DNA of 64,000 nucleotides from Pseudomonas iranensis (lineage in GTDB: Bacteria; Pseudomonadota; Gammaproteobacteria; Pseudomonadales; Pseudomonadaceae), in assembly GCF_014268585.2 (NCBI RefSeq), contig NZ_CP077092.1:372001-436000 (forward strand), given 5' to 3'. The stretch's first letter is position 1. Each line of letters begins with the position of its first letter. Below are positions 1-9,188 of this stretch, in pieces. Under the pieces are notes generated by a model that worked only from the letters and a program-made list of their open reading frames with translations, made no database searches and was not told where the DNA came from. The position numbers and the translations under genes are program-made.

Positions 1-3000
1 GCACAGAGCCGGCGTCTTTGTAGACGTCGTCGGACGGGGCAGGAACGGTTGCGGTGCCGGTTGTTTCGCCTGCCTTGATGGTGATCACGGCGCCGTTCGA
101 CAAGGTCACGGTTACTGGCGAGCCAGCGGCATTGGTCAGTGTAGCGGTGTAAACAATCGAACCACCTTCGGCCACAGAACCGGTCGCACTCAGCGACAGG
201 TTAGTGGTGTCGGCAACGTCTGTGACAGAAGTCGAAACCGGAGTTTTGTCTGCAACCAGATCTTCGAAATTGCCACCGCTCACGCCAGTGATCGAATTGG
301 TGATCGGCGCGTTGCCGGTCAGCGCATCGTTCGCAGCAACAGCAGTTGCAGTGCCAGTAGTCTGGCCGACGCCGATGGTGATGGTCTGACCGTTGGCCAG
401 GGTCACAACCACAGGCGAGCCAGTCACTGGCGCACCAACCGTGGCGGTGTAAGTCACGGTGCCGCCTTCAGCGACCGACGTATCGGCGGTCAGTTTGACG
501 GTCGAGGTGTCGATGGTGTCGGTGACAGTCGTCACGGCCGGAGCTGTGCTCGGAACGAGATTCTCGAAATTGCCACCGGCAGCGCTCGTGATCGTCGCCT
601 GCACAGAGCCGGCGTCTTTGTAGACGTCATCAGAAGGTGCCGGAACGGTCGCGGTGCCGGTGGTTTCGCCTGCTTTGATGGTGATCACGGCGCCGTTCGA
701 CAGGGTCACGGTCACTGGCGAGCCAGCGGCGTTGGTCAGGGTTGCGGTGTACGTAATCTGGCCACCTTCAGCCACCGAATTGCTGGCGCTGAGCGACAGA
801 TTTGTAGTGTCGGCAACGTCGGTGACGGAAGTTGAAACCGGAGTTTTGTCCGCCACCAGATCTTCGAAATTGCCGCCAGTTACGCCAGTGATCGAGTTGG
901 TGATCGGGGCGTTGCCAGTCAGTGCATCGTTCGGAGCAACAGCGGTTGCAGTGCCAGTGGTCTGACCGACGCCGATGGTGATGGTCTGGCCGTTGGCCAG
1001 AGTTACCACAACAGGCGAACCAGTAACTGGCGCACCAACGGTGGCGGTGTAAGTCACGGTGCCGCCTTCGGCTACCGACGTATCGGCGGTCAGTTTGACG
1101 GTCGACGTGTCGATGGTGTCGGTGACCTGAGTGATCGCAGGCGTAGTGCTCGGAACGAGATTCTCGAAGTTACCGCCGGTAGCGCTGGTGATCGTCGCCT
1201 GCACAGAGCCGGCGTCTTTGTAAACGTCATCGGACGGTGCCGGAACGGTCACATTGCCGGTGGTTTCGCCAGCCTTGATGGTGATCACAGCGCCGTTCGA
1301 CAGGGTCACGGTCACTGGCGAGCCAGCGGCGTTGGTCAATGTCGCGGTGTAAGTGATCTGGCCACCTTCAGCCACCGAATTGCTGGCGCTGAGCGACAGA
1401 TTGGTGGTGTCGTTGACATCCGTAACAGTGGTCGAGACCGGAGTTTTGTCGGCAACCAGATCTTCGAAGTTGCCGCCGGTCACGCCAGTGATCGAATTGG
1501 TGATCGGAGCATTACCGGCCAACGCATCGTTCGCAGCAACAGCAGTTGCAGTGCCAGTAGTCTGGCCGACGCCAATGGTGATGGTCTGACCGTTCGCCAA
1601 CGTCACGACAACAGGCGAACCGGTTACCGGCGCTCCGACGGTGGCGGTGTAAGTCACAGTGCCGCCTTCGGCTACCGACGTATCGGCGGTCAGTTTGACG
1701 GTCGAAGTGTCAATGGTGTCGGTGACTGTCGTCACGGCCGGAGCAGTGCTCGGAACGAGGTTTTCGAAGTTACCACCGGTGGCACTGGTGATCGTGGCCT
1801 GAACAGAGCCGGCATCTTTGTAGACGTCATCAGATGGTGCCGCAACGGTTGCAGTGCCGGTGGTTTCGCCAGCCTTGATGGTGATCAAAGCGCCGTTCGA
1901 CAAGGTCACCGTCACTGGCGAGCCAGCGGCGTTGGTCAAGGTCGCGGTGTAGGTGATCTGGCCACCTTCGGCAACAGAGTTGGTGGCGCTCAAGGACAGA
2001 TTTGTAGTGTCGGTAACGTCGGTGACAGAAGTCGAGACCGGAGTTTTGTCCGCCACCAGATCTTCGAAATTGCCGCCAGTTACGCCAGTGATCGAGTTGG
2101 TAATCGGAGCATTCCCGGTCAGCGCATCGTTCGCAGCAACAGCGGTTGCAGTGCCAGTGGTCTGACCGACGCCGATGGTGATTGTCTGGCCGTTGGCCAA
2201 AGTCACGACGACAGGCGAACCGGTAACCGGAGCGCCGACGGTGGCGGTGTAGGTGACAGTGCCGCCTTCAGCCACCGAAGTATCGGCAGTCAGTTTGACG
2301 GTCGAAGTGTCGATGGTATCGGTGACATTGGTCACCGCTGGAACCGCGCTTGGCACCAGGTTCTCGAAGTTGCCGCCGGTCGCACCCTCGATGGTCACTT
2401 CGACTTTGCCGGCATCTTTATAGACGTCATCTTTCGGTGCGTCGACGGTCACGGTGCCGGTGGTTTTGCCTGCATCAATAGTGATCGTGGCGCCGTTCGA
2501 CAGGGTCACGGTCACCGGTGTGCCGGCCGGGTTGGTCAGCGTTGCGGTGTAAGTGATCTGGCCGCCTTCGGCTACCGAATCGCTGGCGCTCAGGTTCAGG
2601 TTGGTGGTGTCGGTGGTGTCGGAAACCACGGTGTCTGCGGACTTGCCGTCGACCACCAGTTTTTCGTAATTGCCACCCGTGGCGCCATCAATGGTCACGC
2701 TCAACGAGCTGCCGCCCGCCAGCGGGCTGTTCGGCGCGACGTAGTTGACGCTGCCGGTGGTTTCGCCAACGGCGATGGTGATGGTCTGGCCGTTGGACAG
2801 GCTGACGGTGACCGGCGAACCGGTCACTGGCGCGCCCACCGTGGCGGTGTAGACCACGGTTTCGCCTTCAGCGACGTTCGCAGTGGCGCTCAGCGACACG
2901 GTGGTGGTGTCGATGGTGTCGTTGACCGTCGTCACCGCTGGCGCTGTGCTGGTGACGAGGTTTTCGAAGTTGCCGCCGGTTGCGCTCTGGATGGTCGCTT

Positions 3001-6000
3001 CAACGCTGCCGGCGTCTTTGTAGACGTCGTCTTTTGGAGCATCGACAGTCACGGTGCCGGTGGTCTTGCCGGCCTCGATGAGGATGGTCGCACCGTTCGA
3101 CAGGGTCACGGTGACCGGTGTGCCGGCGGCGTTGCTCAGGGTTGCGGTGTAGGTAATCTGGCCGCCTTCGTTCACCGCGCCGGTCGCGCTGAGCGACAGG
3201 TTGGTGGTGTCGACGGTGTCGGTCACTGTGGTGCTGACCGGGGTCTGGTCGGCAACGAGGTTTTCGAAGTTGCCGCCGCTGACGTTGGTGATCGAGTTGG
3301 TCAGCGGCGCGTGGCCGGCGAGTACGTCGTTCGGCGCGGTGGTGCTCACGCTGCCGCTGGTCTTGCCGACTTCGATAGTGATGTTCTGACCATTGGCCAG
3401 GGTCACGACCACAGGCGAGCCGGTGACCGGCGCGCCGACGGTGGCGGTGTAGGTGACGGTGCCACCTTCGGCTGCGGTTTCGGTGGCGGTCAGTTTGACC
3501 GTCGAGGTGTCGACGGTGTCGGTGACATCGGTAACCGCTGGCGTGGTGCTTGGCACCAGGTTTTCAAAGTTGCCGCCAGTGGCGTCCTTGATCGTGACTT
3601 CAACTTTGCCAGCGTCTTTATAGACGTCATCGGCAGGTGCCGTAACGGTGACGGTGCCGCTGGTTTTGCCGGCCTCGATGGTGATCACTGCGCCGTTGCT
3701 CAGATTCACGGTCACGGGGGTACCGGCCGGGTTGCTCAGGGTCGCGGTGTAGACAATCGAACCGCCCTCGGCCACGGAGCCGGTCGCGGACAGCGACAGG
3801 TTGGTGGTGTCGGCAACGTCGGTTACCGAGGTCACCGCCGGGGTTTGGTCGGCGACGAGATTTTCGTAATTGCCACCACTGGCGCCGTCGATTTTCACGC
3901 TCAGGGTGTTGCCGCCGGCCTGTGCATCGTTCGGCGCGGTGAAGTTGACGCTGGCGCTGCTGGCGCCGACCGGAATGGTGATGGTCTGGCCGTTGGACAA
4001 AGTCACCAGCACTGGCGAACCAGTGACCGGGGCGGTCACGGACGCGGTGTAGACAACCACGCCGCCTTCTATCGCGCTGGCGCTGGCGGTCAGCGAAACC
4101 GTGCTGTTGTCGATGGTGTCGGTGACATCAGTTACCGCAGGCGTCTTGTCGATCACCAGGTTTTCAAAGTTGCCGCCGCTGGTCTTGGTGATGCTCGCAT
4201 CGACCTTGCCGGCGTGCTTGTACACGTCATCGCCAGGCGCAGCGACGGTCGCAGTGCCAGTGCTCGCACCCTTGGCAATGTTGATCACCGCGCCGTTGCT
4301 CAGGGTCACGCTCATGGCGGTGCCGGCCGGATTGCTCAGGGTCGCCGTGTAGACGATCGAGCCGCCCTCGGCAACGCTGCCGGTGGCGCTCAGGCTGATG
4401 TCGGTGGTGTCAACGGCGTCGGTGACTTTGGTCACCACAGCCGAACGATCGGCATCGACGCGCTCGAAATTGCCGCCGCTGTGGCTGGCGATCGCCGTCC
4501 GCACGTTGCTGCCATCGATGTACGGCGTATTGGCGGGCGCCGGGAAATTCACCGAACCGCTGGTAGCACCGGCAGCGATGTTGATCACCGCGCCGTTGGC
4601 CAGGGTCACGGTCATCGCAGTGCCGGCCGGGTTGCTCAGGGTCGCGGTGTAGGTGATCTGGCCACCTTCGCTGACGGTATCGCTGGCGGTGAGGGTCAGT
4701 GCGGTTGTGTCGACGGTGTCGTTGACCGTGGTGCTGACCGGGGTCTTGCTGACGTCGAGTTTCTCGAAGTTGCCGCCGCTGGCGTCGGTCATGGTTACGG
4801 TGAGCTTGCTGACGTCCTTGTAGACGTCATCGCTCGGTGCGGCAATCGTCACCGAACCGCTGGTCTTGCCGGCTTCGATGGTGATGGTCTGGCCATTGCT
4901 CAGGTTGACGGTCACCGGCGTCTGCGCGGCGTTGGTCAGCGTGGCGGTGTAAGTGATCGAAGAGCCTTCGAGCACATAGCTTTCTGCGCTGAGGGTCAGG
5001 TGCGTGGTGTTGACCGTGTCGGCAACGTTGGTCACCGCAGGCGTAGTGCTCGGCACCAGATTTTCGAAGTTGCCGCCGGTGGCGTCCTTGATGGTGACTT
5101 CGACTTTGCCGGCGTCTTTGTAGACGTCATCGGCAGGTGCCGGAACGGTCACGGTGCCGGTGGTCTTGCCGGCTTCAATTGTGATGACCGAACCGTTGCT
5201 CAGGTTAACCGTGACCGGCGTACCGGCCGGGTTGCTCAGCGTCGCGGTGTAGGTGATCTGCCCGCCTTCGTTGACGTTGCCGGTGGCAGTCAGCGCGACG
5301 CTGGTGGTGTCGACGGTGTCGGTCACAGTGGTGCTGACCGGGGTCTTGTCGGCCACCAGATTCTCGTAGTTGCCGCCGCTGACGTTGGTGATCGAGTTGG
5401 TCAGTGGTGCGTGACCGATCTGCACGTCATTCGATACCGGGGCGGTGACGCTGCCGGTGGTCTGGCCCACGGCGATGGTGATGCTCTGGCCGTTGGCCAG
5501 GGTCACGACAACAGGCGAGCCGGTGACGGGTGCGCCGACAGTGGCGGTGTAGGTGACGGTGCCGCCTTCCGCGACCGAGGTGTCGGTGGTCAATTTGACC
5601 GTCGAGGTGTCGATGGTGTCGGTGACTTGAGTGACCGCTGGCGTGGTGCTCGGAACGAGGTTCTCGAAGTTGCCGCCGGTGGCGCTGGTGATGGTGGCCT
5701 GCACGGAGCCTGAGTCTTTGTAGACGTCGTCGGACGGAGCCGGGAAGGTCACATTACCGCTGGTTTCACCTGCCTTGATGGTGATGGCGGCGCCGTTCGA
5801 CAAGGTCACGGTCACTGGCGAGCCAGCAGCATTGGTCAAGGTGGCGGTGTAAGTGATCTGGCCGCCTTCAGCCACGGAAGCGGTCGCACTCAGCGACAGA
5901 TTGGTGGTGTCGGCCACGTCGGTGACGGTGGTCGAAACTGGAGTGTTGTCCGCCACCAGGTTTTCGTAATTGCCGCCGCTTACGCCAGTGATCGAGTTGG

Positions 6001-8260
6001 TCAGCGGAGCGTTGCCGGTCAAGGCATCGTTCGGTGCAGTGTAGGTGATGGAGCCAGTGGTCTGGCCGACGGCAATGGTGATGTTCTGGCCGTTGGCCAA
6101 CGTCACGACGACAGGCGAGCCGGTGACTGGCGCGCCGACGGTGGCGGTGTAAGTCACGGTGCCGCCTTCCGCAACCGAGTTGTCTGCGGTCAGTTTCACC
6201 GTCGAGGTATCGACGGTGTCAGTGATTTCGGTCACAGCAGGCGTAATGTTCGGCACCAGATTTTCAAAGTTGCCGCCGGTGGCGTCCTTGATGCTGACTT
6301 CGACCTGGCCGGCGTCTTTGTAGGCGTCATCGGCCGGCGCTGGAACGGTAACGGTGCCTGTGGTTTTGCCGGCATCAATGGTGATCACCGAGCCGTTGCT
6401 CAGGGTCACGGTTACCGGGGTGCCGGCCGGATTCGTCAGCGTGGCGGTGTAGGTGATCTGGCCACCCTCGGCCACAGAGCCGGTGGCGCTGAGGCTCAGG
6501 CCAGTGTCATCAACCGAGTCGGTGATGGTGGTCACGGCAGGTGTGGTGTTTGGCACCAGGTTTTCAAAGTTGCCGCCGGTAGCGCCAGTGATGGTCGTGC
6601 TGACGGTGCTGCCATTGTTGTAAACGTCATTGGCCGCAGTCGGCACGTTCACGGTGCCAACGGTCTCGCCCGCAGCAATGGTGATGGTCGAACCGTTCGA
6701 CAGGGTGACGGTAACCGGGGTTTGTGCCGGATTGGTCAGGGTCGCGGTGTAAGTGATCTGACCGCCTTCAACGATGTTGTTGGTCGCGGTCAACGTCAGA
6801 CCGGTGTTATCAACCGAATCAGTGATCGTGGTAACGGCTGGCGTGGTGTTTGGCACCAGGTTTTCGAAGTTGCCACCGGTAGCGCCAGTGATCGTGGTGC
6901 TGACGGTGCTGCCATTGTTGTAAACGTCATTGGCCGCAGTCGGCACGTTGACGGTGCCTACGGTTTCGCCAGCCGCAATGGTGATGGTCGAGCCGTTCGA
7001 CAGGGTGACGGTAACCGGGGTTTGCGCCGGGTTGGTCAAGGTCGCGGTGTAAGTGATCTGGCCGCCTTCGACGATGTTGTTGGTCGCGGTCAGGGTCAGG
7101 CCGGTGTTGTCGACCGAGTCGGTAATGGTGGTAACGGCTGGCGTCGGGTTCGGCACCAGGTTTTCGAAGTTGCCGCCGGTAGCGCCAGTGATCGTGGTGC
7201 TGAGGGTGCTGCCATTGTTGTAAACGTCATTGGCCGCAGTCGGCACGTTGACGGTGCCTACGGTTTCGCCAGCAGCAATGGTGATGGTCGAGCCGTTGGA
7301 CAGCGTGACGGTTACCGGGGTTTGTGCCGGGTTGGTCAACGTCGCGGTGTAAGTGATCTGGCCGCCTTCAACAATGTTGTTGGTCGCGGTCAGGGTCAGC
7401 CCGGTGTTGTCGACCGAATCAGTGATCGTGGTAACGGCAGGCGTGGTGTTCGGGACCAGGTTTTCGAAATTGCCGCCAGTTGCGCCAGTGATCGTGGTGC
7501 TGACGGTGCTGCCATTGTTGTACACGTCGTTGGCCGCAGTCGGCACGTTGACGGTGCCCACGGTTTCGCCAGCCGCAATGGTGATGGTCGAGCCGTTCGA
7601 CAGAGTGACGGTCACCGGGGTTTGCGCCGGGTTGGTCAACGTCGCGGTGTAGGTGATCTGACCGCCTTCAACAATATTGTTGGTCGCGGTCAGGGTCAGG
7701 CCAGTGTTATCGACCGAGTCGGTGATCGTAGTTACTGCTGGCGTCGGATTCGGCACCAGATTTTCGAAATTGCCACCGGTAGCGCCGGTGATCGTGGTCG
7801 TAACGGTGCTGCCATTGTTGTAAACGTCATTGGCTGGGGTCGGCACGTTGACGGTGCCGGTAGTCTGGCCAGCGCCAATGGTAATGGTTGAGCCGTTCGA
7901 CAGCGTGACGGTTACCGGAGTTTGCGCCGGGTTGGTCAAAGTCGCCGTATAGGTAATCTGACCGCCTTCGGTCACGCTCGAACCAGCCGTCAGCGTGACG
8001 GTAGTGGTATCGACGGTGTCGGTGACCTGCGTGGTCGCCGGGATAGTTGACGGGGTCACGGTGATGCCGTTGCCGCCGCTGGTGCCGGTGACGGTCACGT
8101 CGATCTGGGTCGGGTCGTTGTAGACCGTGTCGTTCGGCGCCAGCGGCACGTTGACGGTGCCGGTGGTGGCGCCGGCCGGGATAACGATCACTGCGCCATT
8201 GGACAGGGTGATGGTCAGGTCGGTCAGCGGCGCCTGGGTCAGGGTCGCGGTGTACACCAG
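1..8260 (-). repeat. Array of about 28 tandem 300-bp (100-codon) repeats within lapA
   Basis: A conserved core (plus-strand form 'gt.gcggtgta.gt') recurs at the same offset every 300 bp from about 141 to 7941, giving 27 units with no length change. The first-translated unit (core about 8244) is offset by one extra codon. Three sub-blocks are visible. At 1-2400 the units alternate between two types, giving a 600-bp period. At 2400-6500 they are more diverged. At about 6540-7850 five units are nearly identical ('TNNIVEGGQITYTATLTN' type). The pattern suggests recent unit duplication or gene conversion inside the coding sequence under strict frame constraint. Confidence 0.95.
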
Positions 8261-8827
8261 CACGCCGCCGGCTTCGGTGATGGTCGGCGTGGCGCTGAGG
8301 CTCAGGGTCGAGTCACGCAGCGCGTTGGTGGTGGTGTCGGTGGTCAGGCCGCCGGTGGTGTCCTGCGCGACTTGCCCGGCAGAATTGATGCCCGCCGTCG
8401 GAAAGCCAATGGTCGGATCGACGCGGCCTGCGGTGGCGTCGAGCATGACGAAGCTGTGACCGCCACCGGCAGCACCACCGGTACCTGCGGCGGTCGGGCC
8501 GGCCGCGGTGGATTCAAGTGCGGTGGTCGGGTCGACACCGGCGGCAATGGCTTGCTGCAGTTCTTCTACAGAAGGCGCAGCCTGCGCGGTGGCTTCGGCC
8601 AGGTCAGTGCTGGAGTCAGGCGAGCTGGCGCTCCACTGGGTGTCGCGACCCAGATCGAGCATGCGGCCATCGGCCAGTTCCAGCGACACCGCGCCGGACA
8701 GACCGGTATCGATCTGGTCGCCGACATACAGGCGATCGCCTTCAACGAGTACGCGACGCACGCCCTCTGGGGACACCACGAAAACCTGACCGACAATGCT
8801 TTTGACGACGGCAACAACACTGCTCAT
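1..8827 (-). CDS. lapA: LapA-type giant cell-surface adhesin, N-terminal part (3' end outside window)
   Basis: This is a large biofilm adhesin, held at the outer membrane by its N-terminal retention module and exported by the neighbouring type I system. The ATG at 8827-8825 has GGAGAG six bases upstream, and the frame stays open for 2,942 codons to the window edge. Residues 1-100 have the hydrophobic start and the 'VEGDRLYVGDQIDTG' pattern of the LapA retention domain. A TAAG motif places a di-alanine at residues 108/109, the site at which LapG cleaves LapA in P. fluorescens Pf0-1 (known for that family), and a second TAAG follows at 112-115. From about residue 175 onward the protein consists of roughly 100-residue repeats with 'EGG.ITYTATLTN...VTVTLSNG' cores. 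The C-terminal RTX and secretion signal is not in the window. lapE-lapB-lapC lie divergently upstream. Identity is near certain; total length is unknown. Confidence 0.93.
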   Translation of the reverse strand, partial: MSSVVAVVKSIVGQVFVVSPEGVRRVLVEGDRLYVGDQIDTGLSGAVSLELADGRMLDLGRDTQWSASSPDSSTDLAEATAQAAPSVEELQQAIAAGVDPTTALESTAAGPTAAGTGGAAGGGHSFVMLDATAGRVDPTIGFPTAGINSAGQVAQDTTGGLTTDTTTNALRDSTLSLSATPTITEAGGVLVYTATLTQAPLTDLTITLSNGAVIVIPAGATTGTVNVPLAPNDTVYNDPTQIDVTVTGTSGGNGITVTPSTIPATTQVTDTVDTTTVTLTAGSSVTEGGQITYTATLTNPAQTPVTVTLSNGSTITIGAGQTTGTVNVPTPANDVYNNGSTVTTTITGATGGNFENLVPNPTPAVTTITDSVDNTGLTLTATNNIVEGGQITYTATLTNPAQTPVTVTLSNGSTITIAAGETVGTVNVPTAANDVYNNGSTVSTTITGATGGNFENLVPNTTPAVTTITDSVDNTGLTLTATNNIVEGGQITYTATLTNPAQTPVTVTLSNGSTITIAAGETVGTVNVPTAANDVYNNGSTLSTTITGATGGNFENLVPNPTPAVTTITDSVDNTGLTLTATNNIVEGGQITYTATLTNPAQTPVTVTLSNGSTITIAAGETVGTVNVPTAANDVYNNGSTVSTTITGATGGNFENLVPNTTPAVTTITDSVDNTGLTLTATNNIVEGGQITYTATLTNPAQTPVTVTLSNGSTITIAAGETVGTVNVPTAANDVYNNGSTVSTTITGATGGNFENLVPNTTPAVTTITDSVDDTGLSLSATGSVAEGGQITYTATLTNPAGTPVTVTLSNGSVITIDAGKTTGTVTVPAPADDAYKDAGQVEVSIKDATGGNFENLVPNITPAVTEITDTVDTSTVKLTADNSVAEGGTVTYTATVGAPVTGSPVVVTLANGQNITIAVGQTTGSITYTAPNDALTGNAPLTNSITGVSGGNYENLVADNTPVSTTVTDVADTTNLSLSATASVAEGGQITYTATLTNAAGSPVTVTLSNGAAITIKAGETSGNVTFPAPSDDVYKDSGSVQATITSATGGNFENLVPSTTPAVTQVTDTIDTSTVKLTTDTSVAEGGTVTYTATVGAPVTGSPVVVTLANGQSITIAVGQTTGSVTAPVSNDVQIGHAPLTNSITNVSGGNYENLVADKTPVSTTVTDTVDTTSVALTATGNVNEGGQITYTATLSNPAGTPVTVNLSNGSVITIEAGKTTGTVTVPAPADDVYKDAGKVEVTIKDATGGNFENLVPSTTPAVTNVADTVNTTHLTLSAESYVLEGSSITYTATLTNAAQTPVTVNLSNGQTITIEAGKTSGSVTIAAPSDDVYKDVSKLTVTMTDASGGNFEKLDVSKTPVSTTVNDTVDTTALTLTASDTVSEGGQITYTATLSNPAGTAMTVTLANGAVINIAAGATSGSVNFPAPANTPYIDGSNVRTAIASHSGGNFERVDADRSAVVTKVTDAVDTTDISLSATGSVAEGGSIVYTATLSNPAGTAMSVTLSNGAVINIAKGASTGTATVAAPGDDVYKHAGKVDASITKTSGGNFENLVIDKTPAVTDVTDTIDNSTVSLTASASAIEGGVVVYTASVTAPVTGSPVLVTLSNGQTITIPVGASSASVNFTAPNDAQAGGNTLSVKIDGASGGNYENLVADQTPAVTSVTDVADTTNLSLSATGSVAEGGSIVYTATLSNPAGTPVTVNLSNGAVITIEAGKTSGTVTVTAPADDVYKDAGKVEVTIKDATGGNFENLVPSTTPAVTDVTDTVDTSTVKLTATETAAEGGTVTYTATVGAPVTGSPVVVTLANGQNITIEVGKTSGSVSTTAPNDVLAGHAPLTNSITNVSGGNFENLVADQTPVSTTVTDTVDTTNLSLSATGAVNEGGQITYTATLSNAAGTPVTVTLSNGATILIEAGKTTGTVTVDAPKDDVYKDAGSVEATIQSATGGNFENLVTSTAPAVTTVNDTIDTTTVSLSATANVAEGETVVYTATVGAPVTGSPVTVSLSNGQTITIAVGETTGSVNYVAPNSPLAGGSSLSVTIDGATGGNYEKLVVDGKSADTVVSDTTDTTNLNLSASDSVAEGGQITYTATLTNPAGTPVTVTLSNGATITIDAGKTTGTVTVDAPKDDVYKDAGKVEVTIEGATGGNFENLVPSAVPAVTNVTDTIDTSTVKLTADTSVAEGGTVTYTATVGAPVTGSPVVVTLANGQTITIGVGQTTGTATAVAANDALTGNAPITNSITGVTGGNFEDLVADKTPVSTSVTDVTDTTNLSLSATNSVAEGGQITYTATLTNAAGSPVTVTLSNGALITIKAGETTGTATVAAPSDDVYKDAGSVQATITSATGGNFENLVPSTAPAVTTVTDTIDTSTVKLTADTSVAEGGTVTYTATVGAPVTGSPVVVTLANGQTITIGVGQTTGTATAVAANDALAGNAPITNSITGVTGGNFEDLVADKTPVSTTVTDVNDTTNLSLSASNSVAEGGQITYTATLTNAAGSPVTVTLSNGAVITIKAGETTGNVTVPAPSDDVYKDAGSVQATITSATGGNFENLVPSTTPAITQVTDTIDTSTVKLTADTSVAEGGTVTYTATVGAPVTGSPVVVTLANGQTITIGVGQTTGTATAVAPNDALTGNAPITNSITGVTGGNFEDLVADKTPVSTSVTDVADTTNLSLSASNSVAEGGQITYTATLTNAAGSPVTVTLSNGAVITIKAGETTGTATVPAPSDDVYKDAGSVQATITSAAGGNFENLVPSTAPAVTTVTDTIDTSTVKLTADTSVAEGGTVTYTATVGAPVTGSPVVVTLANGQTITIGVGQTTGTATAVAANDALTGNAPITNSITGVSGGNFEDLVADKTPVSTSVTDVADTTNLSLSATGSVAEGGSIVYTATLTNAAGSPVTVTLSNGAVITIKAGETTGTATVPAPSDDVYKDAGSV

Positions 8828-9188
8828 TGAAGACTCTCCGGGGTGTCACATTCAGTTGACTTCCATGGACCTGACGGGCGTCGGCGCCACTTCAGTCTGG
8901 ACGTACTTTCTATAGATGGATAACTTATTGACGCTGTATTTCCGTCAAAAATATGGCTATAAATTATCGCGATTAACTTTATGCCAAACTATTGACCTTC
9001 TGGGAGCCATCCTAAACAATCGCCCCACTAATGTCACATTGATATTTCCGCGGCGACCTGTCCTTCAGCCTGTCATCCAGTTCCTGTTTTGAACTTTCCG
9101 ACATACGGTCTTTCGGGTTGCCATCATCCGACGCAGCGCCACGTTTCTGCTGTGATTCAAGACAAGAAGTTCCGGGAAAATTCCAACC
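8828..9188. promoter_or_regulatory. lapA/lapE divergent intergenic region with a candidate operator
   Basis: This 361-bp AT-rich gap separates the divergent lapA (minus) and lapE (plus) starts, so it must hold both promoters. The clearest symmetry is TTGACG at 8928-8933 and CGTCAA at 8943-8948, a 6-bp inverted repeat with a 9-bp spacer. FleQ is known to control lapA in P. putida, but I cannot see a convincing match to a full FleQ box, so assigning a regulator to this repeat would be a guess. I see no small gene here. Confidence 0.4.

Noticed and set aside
3311..5713. Plus-strand open frame of 800 codons
   Set aside because: It is antisense to the repeats of lapA. The repeat period is a multiple of three, so one stop-free antisense frame extends through many units; the Gly/Arg/Asp-rich product resembles no real protein.
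6722..7891. Plus-strand open frame of 389 codons
   Set aside because: Same cause: an antisense shadow of the near-identical lapA units.
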